A DNA stretch of 64,000 nucleotides from Cymodocea nodosa (lineage: Eukaryota; Streptophyta; Magnoliopsida; Alismatales; Cymodoceaceae): assembly GCA_036874045.1 (NCBI GenBank), contig CM072336.1, forward strand, positions 2,686,001 to 2,750,000. Direction: 5' to 3'. The notes beneath the pieces were generated by a model. It was not told the DNA's origin. It ran no database searches and saw nothing but the letters and a program-made list of their open reading frames with translations. The translations under genes and the position numbers were made by a program. Every line of letters starts with the position of its first letter. The stretch's first letter is position 1. Of the stretch, positions 40,501 through 49,500 are shown one piece after another.

Positions 40501-43500
40501 TATTTTCAATCTAGTGGCTGATTGAAGTTCTCTAGCAATTGATGAAGGCAGATCTGGCGAAGAAAATGCAACTCTGGTGAAAAATCAGTAACTTCAGCAA
40601 AATCCTAGGAGTGTAAGAAAGAGAGGTGGAGGACGGCTTCTGCAATGCTGGAATGGGAAAGGTCGTGCATGGATACTGCAATGGGCACATGGACACCACA
40701 TGCAAATGTTAGCCAAAATCAGCTTCATGTCAATGACAAAAAAGTCCACCAACATAAGAGAACAACACACTAGCCAACATGTCAACACTCACTAATTCCA
40801 CCATGTGGCATCCACCAAAATAATGGTTGATGTCATTTTGCCAAAAAGAAAATCCAACATGTGTCACCAAAATTTCAACATGTGTCAATGTTGGACATCG
40901 TGATCAAATCAAACCCAACCTGATTACATACATGAGCTCAGGTCACCTAATTCAAGTTGGCTTCAGGTTAGGTCTGTTGGGTCAAATTCATTTTGAAACT
41001 CCTGGTGAGAAGTGTGGTTAGCGAAGGCTATACAATAACACCTAACTTAGTATTGTAGGCCTATTACTAGGTGCTTAAAAGTCCAACTTGTTATTTAACT
41101 AGTTGGATTTGGATTTAATATGTGAAGTTAGGCATCTATGCTTAGGGACCATTTGGAACCACTTCTCCCAAAAAATGGTTTATGGGTTTAAAGCATGGAA
41201 TTAAACATTGACACATATCATCAAAATTTCACTGACATGTGTCAATTTTTTAAATTGTCAAAACAACATCAAAATCAATATTTAGATGGTAACTTGTTGC
41301 CAAAAGGTAATTTTATTTACCATATTTCTACCAACATGACTTCAACATTAGAAAATTTTATCAATGCATGTTGTATTTTAAACTTACTGATGTATGATAT
41401 GAAAACAAAGCTGAATTCCTTGGTTAAAGTTAGATGATAGCTTCTAGAATACATTGAAATGAGTTTATGAAGCTTCTTAGTTTTTTAATGGTTCAAATTC
41501 TGAACAATTTTTAGATCATCTAAAACTACAATGTTGTCTTCCATAAATAAAGTGAAAGATAATAGTAAGTATATCATATATGTAATTTATTTAATGGTTC
41601 AAATTCTAAACAATTTTTAGATCATTTAAAACTACAATGCTGTCATTCATAAATAAAGTGAATGATAGTAGTAATTATAGCATGGATAATGGCAACTTCC
41701 ACATCCACACCAAACACATGTCTAACACACACATAGCTTGCATAGTGAGAGGCATGTTTATTACACCACATGGTAAGCCTAGGGAATTCTTGGAAAAGAA
41801 ACATTTTGGACTCAATTAAGACTCGTTAAGGACACTTTTGGATACGTTTAGGACACATTTTTTAGTCTTTTATGAGACTTTTAGGAGACACTTGTTGATA
41901 CATTTAGTTTAAGAGCTATGAAATTCAATTATATATATATATATTGGAAAATGACGAACATACCAGTAACTTGCATGTTACATTGTTGGATTATTGTAAT
42001 ATTATTTTGGAAATCAAATCAACTAATCTTGTTTTTCTACTATGTTAGGTGATGTGGTTTTTATCATTTTTTCCTTCTATTTTTATTATAAATTGGTAAA
42101 TATTGTTAGTATCTGCAAAGTCATGTATGACTTCTAGGTTTATTTATTTATTTTATATTTTTAATATTGGAAAATTTATAAATATATTTATTAATTAATT
42201 AACTAATTAATATCATGTCCAAGTTGAGTTGCATTTTATAAATTTGACTAATCTCTAAATTCAAGTCATGTCATATCCATGCTCCTAAGTCTTATCGATG
42301 TTTCATAGGTTGTAAAACAATCTAAACCATAATCTTACTATGTGAGGTCAACTACATGAATATTTTTCTTTCAAATATTTCTATCTATTCTTAAATCTTT
42401 GATTAAATTACATATTTAAATCTTTTCTTATAACACCTAACCAATGAGTTTTACGTCTATCTCTGCTTCTTTTAATTTGTTCTATACTCTCCTCTCCTAA
42501 TTGGTGTATTTTTTGGTTTCCTAAGGATATAACCAAACCACCTAAGCTCATTTTCTCTCATCTTCAATAAGTTATGCTTCACTATAATTAAACTAAATAA
42601 ATAAGGGTGCAAAAGGAAAAAATAAAATAAAATAAAATAATTAGCAACTTCAATAGCTTCTCCCAAAAGTAGCAATTTATTGTTTGTTTGGAACCACTTG
42701 TAAACCTTTTCAACTTCTACTAAAAGCTAGTTAAAAGTGACTCCAAATAGGACCTTAGACATTAATATTTCTTATTTCATTTTATAATGATTTTCAATGT
42801 TAATATTTGTTGTTATGGTCTTAATCTCATTGACTATCTAGTTATATTATCATTTAATATTTCAATGTTATTCAAACATTTCCACATCAAATCGAATTTA
42901 GATTGAATATATTGATGCATAATTGCATACAACATATAAATGGAAAGGAAAAATAAGTTCTTATTTAATGGTCCCCAGGCACTTAAATAACTTAAGGGTT
43001 TGAATTCTCTAGCCATGAGCCTATACTAGAGTAATATATGGCTTAAGCATGGGGGCCATATTCTAGTTGAGTTTGGGCTTTAATCATGACATAGTAAAAG
43101 GACCTACGCTGCAACAAAAAAGTTCCTCTTTAGAGTTAGACGACCCATGGAAAAGAATCCCATTTCTATGCAACCAGATGAGCCAGCACACTGAATGAAT
43201 TGACATCAGCATCCAATGTTGACCCAAGGAGAGTTTTTCTACAGAGACATTTCTCCGAAGAAAATAACAAGTGTTGGTTAGAAGCTTCCCTGGACCACAC
43301 AAACACTTGTATTTGCAGAATTTTCAGACGACAGCAGCACCAAGTCATGCTATGGTAAGGCCAAGTAGATTCATTATAATTCTGTAGCTTTGCAAAACAG
43401 CTTAGACAGAGAAAGCTCCCATTTCAGACAAACACCAAATTGGAACATCACATTGTCTATTATTAACATGGCAGCTGATAAGATCTGAAGAAGGAACAGG

Positions 43501-46500
43501 CCCTGATCAATCTCATGGTGTTTCAATCCTCTTCTTAAACCCAAATTCCGTGACCAAGAATTGTTGATCCACAAATCAACCTCCACTACCAAGGCCCATG
43601 AATTTATGGCCAAAGAAAAAATAGTATGAAAAGCCTCTGCAAAAATGGTATCATTAATCCATTTAGTTGACCAGAACAGTAGCCACGAAGCCAAATAAAT
43701 GGAAAGTACCCATCTGAAGTAAAAGTGCTTAGGCTAGCACACCTTCCTTGAAATAAGAACCACTAGTAATGCTTTGTAGAACCTTCAGCTAACCATCAAT
43801 CCATGGTTCCATACTTGCTATAAATGATAAGTGATGAATGGAGATTTTATGACCATGAATCTGCACTAGAGTAATTTATGGATTAAGAAGCTTTGACCCA
43901 TACTAGTGAATAATACTCAAGTTACTTTGAGGACAGTAGCATCAAAAGAATCACAGGATGTGAAGGAGGAGGATTCACAATGATCGAAGGCCTTGGATGC
44001 CCCCACCAAAGATCATTTTATTCCTTATGACCTTCATTTCCACGTAATAGAATGAAGAAGCATCCACATGGCCCACATCTACCACCCCTTGACCCAACTA
44101 AAAATTTAAAACCTGCCCAGGTCATCATTTTCCTGAAGATGAATATATAGTATATACACTATTTAATTAACTGAAAATCTTACATTGACTCATCACCTGA
44201 AAACCTTGCTACTAAAGCAACTCCTTTGAAGGCTTTGATACATCCAACATAAAAGAATGTCCAAAAAATAGAAGCATGTATCTTCACTGATAAAAAAGGT
44301 TGTATGCTTGCCAGTTGTACCTTTGGTAGGATATTGCATCAGTTACCTGATCCACCAAATCCTCAGGATCTGATAACCAAAATAACACTTTTCTAACCCC
44401 CCAACCAAACACAAAAGGCAAGGATGCCAAACTCTGTGAAGATGCAAATCAGGAGATTTGAAATTGCAGAACTCTCCCCTTTGCCTTGATTTCCAGCAAC
44501 ACCAGATCATACATGAAATAATTTCTAATAAAAAACCTGTTGTTAGTTGTTACATGAACAACTATGGAGAAGACAAAAATGGAAGAGAACTTTTCTTGAG
44601 AAAAAATGAGGAAAACCCAATTCCATCAGTTCACTGTCCTCATTCTGTGTCACTTCTCTACCTCCAATCAACACGTTCCGTTGCAATGTGAAAAGGTCCA
44701 TCTATCAAGCTTCCTTAAAACATTTATTAATGAGTTATTACCATATTAGTATCCTAAACTTTGCTTGAAATTCACCATAGAATCCTCAACCTCAAAGGAT
44801 CATTTTGACGTCCTCACCTTTCCTTTTTTATTGCTATAAAAAATCCCTTTCTGTTATGCCCATAGCATGCGTCTCCTTTTTCTCTCCTCTCTCTTCTTCA
44901 CTTGAATGATGTCAAAAATCAACCCAAAATATGTCCACAAAAAAAAATTTGAATTTGTAATTAAAATTGTATGACAACTAGGTCAATCATGTCAGAAACC
45001 AACCTAAACATGTCACAAACCATAAAAACTGTCACAAATTTAGGTGTTGAGTTTTTAGAAAAAAACCATCGCAAATTGGCCAAAGCAAGTCATGAGTCAC
45101 CCAACCAAACACATGAATGCACAACTAAGTTTCCAGAAATCAGTTATCATGGTGCAAATAAGGCATACTACATAAGAAATCATCCTAATCATCTAGCACA
45201 TTACCACAATTATACCACAAAATTATTGTTAGGTTTCTGTATAATAAGTGTTAGAAATCATCTTAACCATCTCATGAGTCAATCACCCAGACATGGCAAA
45301 AACTCAAAACCATTACATGACGATCAATGTCTCCAAGTCATAGCAAGGACATTTGTTGACTTTTTCAACCAAAGGCAACCTATGACCAATGCAAGTGGCG
45401 GAGTTCATGGAAAAAAATTATACATAGAGGTGAAAATAATAAGGACAAGAAAAAGGTGGAGGAAGAGAATAAAGAGCAAATAGAGGGGAGAGAGCAGAAT
45501 GCAAGAGAAAAAAATAAAAAATAGATACCCCAACAGAAGTACAAATGTAAAATAACATCTAAAGTCAAGGTAACAAAGTGATCTCTTTTAATGTTAAGGG
45601 TACGGAAGTAAGAATCAAACAAAGTTAAAAATACAAACATGGAAATAAATTCAACTATGTCAAGTGCTCAATCCTTATCAACATTCTGGAGACAACTCCC
45701 TATAAGAGAAAAGCTAAAAAGATTGAAACCCTTGATGGTCTTTTCATGCTTGGCCCTATAGATCCAACCAAAGAAACATTTACCAATTTACCAACATATG
45801 TAAGTTACATTTCCCTTGTTTAGTCATTCATATATTAAATCCTAAGTGATGATTGAATGCAACCCTTTATATCTCAAAAAAATGGACAAAGCAAATGTAT
45901 GAGGTTGTAGTCAAAATTGAAATCCAAAGAGGATCCAATTGTATGTAACCTTGGGTACACAGATGGAGAAATAATTTCCTAAGACTCAAATATTTGTGAT
46001 AATGGAGCAAGCTCTACACCTCAAGCATGTCAAAAAAAAAAAAACCAAGATAGAAGGATTTTTTGACTGATTGATAGAAGTTGCATAATTGAAAATAGAT
46101 AAGAAATATATAAACAAAAAAATTCTATGGGAAGTGTTTTAAATGGAGAAAAAGTAATTTCCTTTTCCAAAGAGATGCCACAAAAGTGACCAAGAAGCAG
46201 CCTCATCAAGTAAAAGTTGTGCTTTCTGTCTCATCAATTTATCCCCTACAATCCGGTGTCTCCCAATACCTCCAAACCTGCAAATATAAACAAATGAGGT
46301 CAAAAGGGGAAAAAACTATATTTTCCCACATGTTATTATCACTAATAATCTATATATTAAATTAAAATCTTCTTATTCCAAAAAAATACTATACTTACAA
46401 AAGAAAGGTATTTCCGCAAAGAACAGATAAACTAAAGAGTGGATTGAAACATGGTTGATTTTTTTTTTTTGAAAGGACAAGGTTGCAAGATTTTTTTTTT

Positions 46501-49500
46501 TGTGGAGAACAGGTTGATTCTTATTGAAACAAATAAGCCATGATTACAAAATATTAAATGATAAGTTCCATGTGAATACAAAAATGACATCAGTGAACTA
46601 AAAATTACTGAAAGGATGGAAAGTAACGGTCTTAAGACATTGCAAATGACATCTACAAAGAGACACTCCTTGATTCTTGACAAGGAAAAAATTAAAGAAT
46701 GTGGGCAGCCCATAAGCTTATAAAGACATAAGCAATGGCTGAAACCTGAGCTTATGGAGGATTTTATGGTGGACGTAGAGATGTAATTTTGGGAAAGAAT
46801 CAGGAAAATTCTTACTATCAACCAACTAGGAACAACAGATGTTGACTGCAGTGATCAAACCGGAAAACCAGAAAGCCAATTACAAGAGATGTAATTATTT
46901 TAAATGAACTAGTTAATAACTCAACTGCAAATCAAGCAAATTTGGGGAGTACGGGTCAAAAAAATAGAAAGTGTATGATGTCTATCTCATTCCTTGGCAG
47001 ACAAAATCTATTGATAAGGGTGTATGGCCTGTCAAATTCATCCTCTAGAACCTGGTTACGCTCACATTGAATTTAACATAAGTTAGAAAAACAAAGGAAA
47101 AATTCTGGAGAATAAATGAATAGCATAGCATCTTACTGAAAATTACATCATGCATATGTTAAACTACTAATCCAAGAAAAAAATAGGAATATATTGTAAT
47201 GCCTGCACCATCCACATGTGTTGATGGTAGAAAGTCGAGAATCTCTTAGAAACCTTTATTAAAATGGAACAAGTTTTTTGCCTTCACTTCTGGAAAATAA
47301 GAAAATCATTTACCCAGAATAACGTACAGCACCCACCTAATAGATTCTGAGATGTTTCTGCAAGTCTTCTCAAAATGTAAAATTAGATCGGCAAAAGTCA
47401 TCAAACCTACACAAACAGGCAAGAAAAAGCATTAGTTGCATCAAAATGTAATATTTGATCAGGCCAAAACTTCAACTATAAGTTTAAATGGAAACCATGG
47501 CAAAGAGACAATGGGACAAGGTAAAAAACATTCAGGAGAGACCTTTGTTAGAGGTTTTATTGCCTGTTCAACAATCTGGATTGATTGCCTTTTCCTCAGA
47601 AAAAGCTCTAATCTTTTATTATGCAGTTTCATTTCAAGTTATTATGCATAAGAAGTCCTACACATGTAAAAGCCTTTTTCCTGATGCTTTTCTTATGTGT
47701 CGACAGTTTTAACTTTTAACCAGGGACTCGGTAATGATTTCCAAGTTCCTAGATCAACAACTATTGAAAAAATGTTGTACCAACGTATTTCAAATATGCC
47801 AGCTTCTCTCTTGTGAATAAAAGCATTGTTGTAAACAAATAAAAAAATGAACATTTAAGCACCATTTTAACATTTTTCATCCCAATCACTTTCATTTTTT
47901 GAAAGAAAATGCCATTTTTCTTTTAAACAGCCTTTTCCCTTTTTCTGAGTCAAAACTGGTTGTTTCCCTTTGTGGCCATTTTTCAATTTTTAGAATTCAT
48001 CTTTTGAGTTGGAAGAAAAGGCTTCGTATGATCGATCCCACGTAGTGGTATTATGATTGAAATTGTTGTTGTATCTTTTGAGTTATTTTTGTTGATATAA
48101 TTTCACTATTTTGATGGTAATTTATTGTTTATAACATTAATTGTACTTTTATATATTTATTTATGTTACAATTGAAGTATTTATTCTTGATTGATAAGTA
48201 CACATTTTTTGAAATTGTATTATATTTAATAGAATTATAATTTATTCCATTCAATTATTTTGATGATCATGATGCTTGTATACTTGTACATATAGTTATA
48301 TTTAATCATTTGTATTTATAACATTTTTTCAAAAAACTCCCACTTAAACCCTCATTTTTTTAAAAGCATTTTTTAATTTCCAATCCAATATACTGTTTTC
48401 CACAACATTGCACGTAAGTTTTAAAACACTGATTTCAAGAGTTGTGAAGGGAAGCTATTTCAAATATGTCAAATTATTCCAAACTATTCCTTTTCCATAA
48501 GCATTATCAAATGCTACCTTAGTTTCAGATTAATGCATCACAGAGTTGCCATCATAGAAGGTGTACTGGTAGAGTCGAAGGGTTGCTGGTATTGTAGAGA
48601 AGAGGATAAGGAGAGAGGAGTAGTGGATGAAAGAAATGAGGGGTAAAGGAATAACAACAGTTCTTGGGGGTTTTGACCCTTCTTGGGGGTTTTGTCTATA
48701 ATAACAACAGTTATGGCTGACAAATATTGCTAATCATTGAGCTGTTGCACTCACTGCAAAGCAGATAGGACTGACTTTGTAACATCAGAAGCATTCTGAT
48801 GCATTTTTGAGAAATATAGTAAGATGGGACTGGAAATAAACCATAGCAATGTAAACATAACCAAAGTAGAATCTCGGTAGAACAAGATGTGTACCACTGG
48901 CCATTGGCCTTTGCAAACCAGAGAGATGTTTCATAAGTCAAAACTACAAATACCAGTTATACTATTTTAGTGTCATTTCAAGTATAACAACTTGTTGGTA
49001 CACTTTTCACTTGTCAATTTAGTAGTCCCTAAATTTCTCTTTTACACTGTTTAAATGGTATGACTTTGTGGCAAAGTGTACAATCTCTTTTTCAGTACCA
49101 AGATATCTATCTTTAGCTACAATGGTTATTGTGGTGTGAGCCTTGTAGACATTGTTTGTTATTTTCAACGACAATTTTTGTTGAAGCAAATGGAAAAGGA
49201 AGACCAATTAGGATCAAAGAAACTAGAAGACTGATCACTAACAAATGTTAACTACCAAAAACCATGGTTGAGATGCACTCAACCATGATTTGATCTCTAT
49301 AGTATTAACCATGGTGGATAAATTCAGTATTTTAGAATACACCAATTTGGTGAACAGTTCAAGAATTAACAGAGAAAGGTCATACAATTGTTCATTGCAG
49401 GCCCTGTATACCAACTATAGCTTTACTAGTTTTCTCATGTATGTTGAGGAATTGCAATAAATATATCACATGCTCTAGGCTGAAACAATTTTTGGTTTGG

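Noticed and set aside
44971..45483. 170-codon plus-strand frame
   Set aside because: Lies inside an inverted-repeat element, Asn/His/Lys-rich, no domain or conserved motif; kept only as part of the element.
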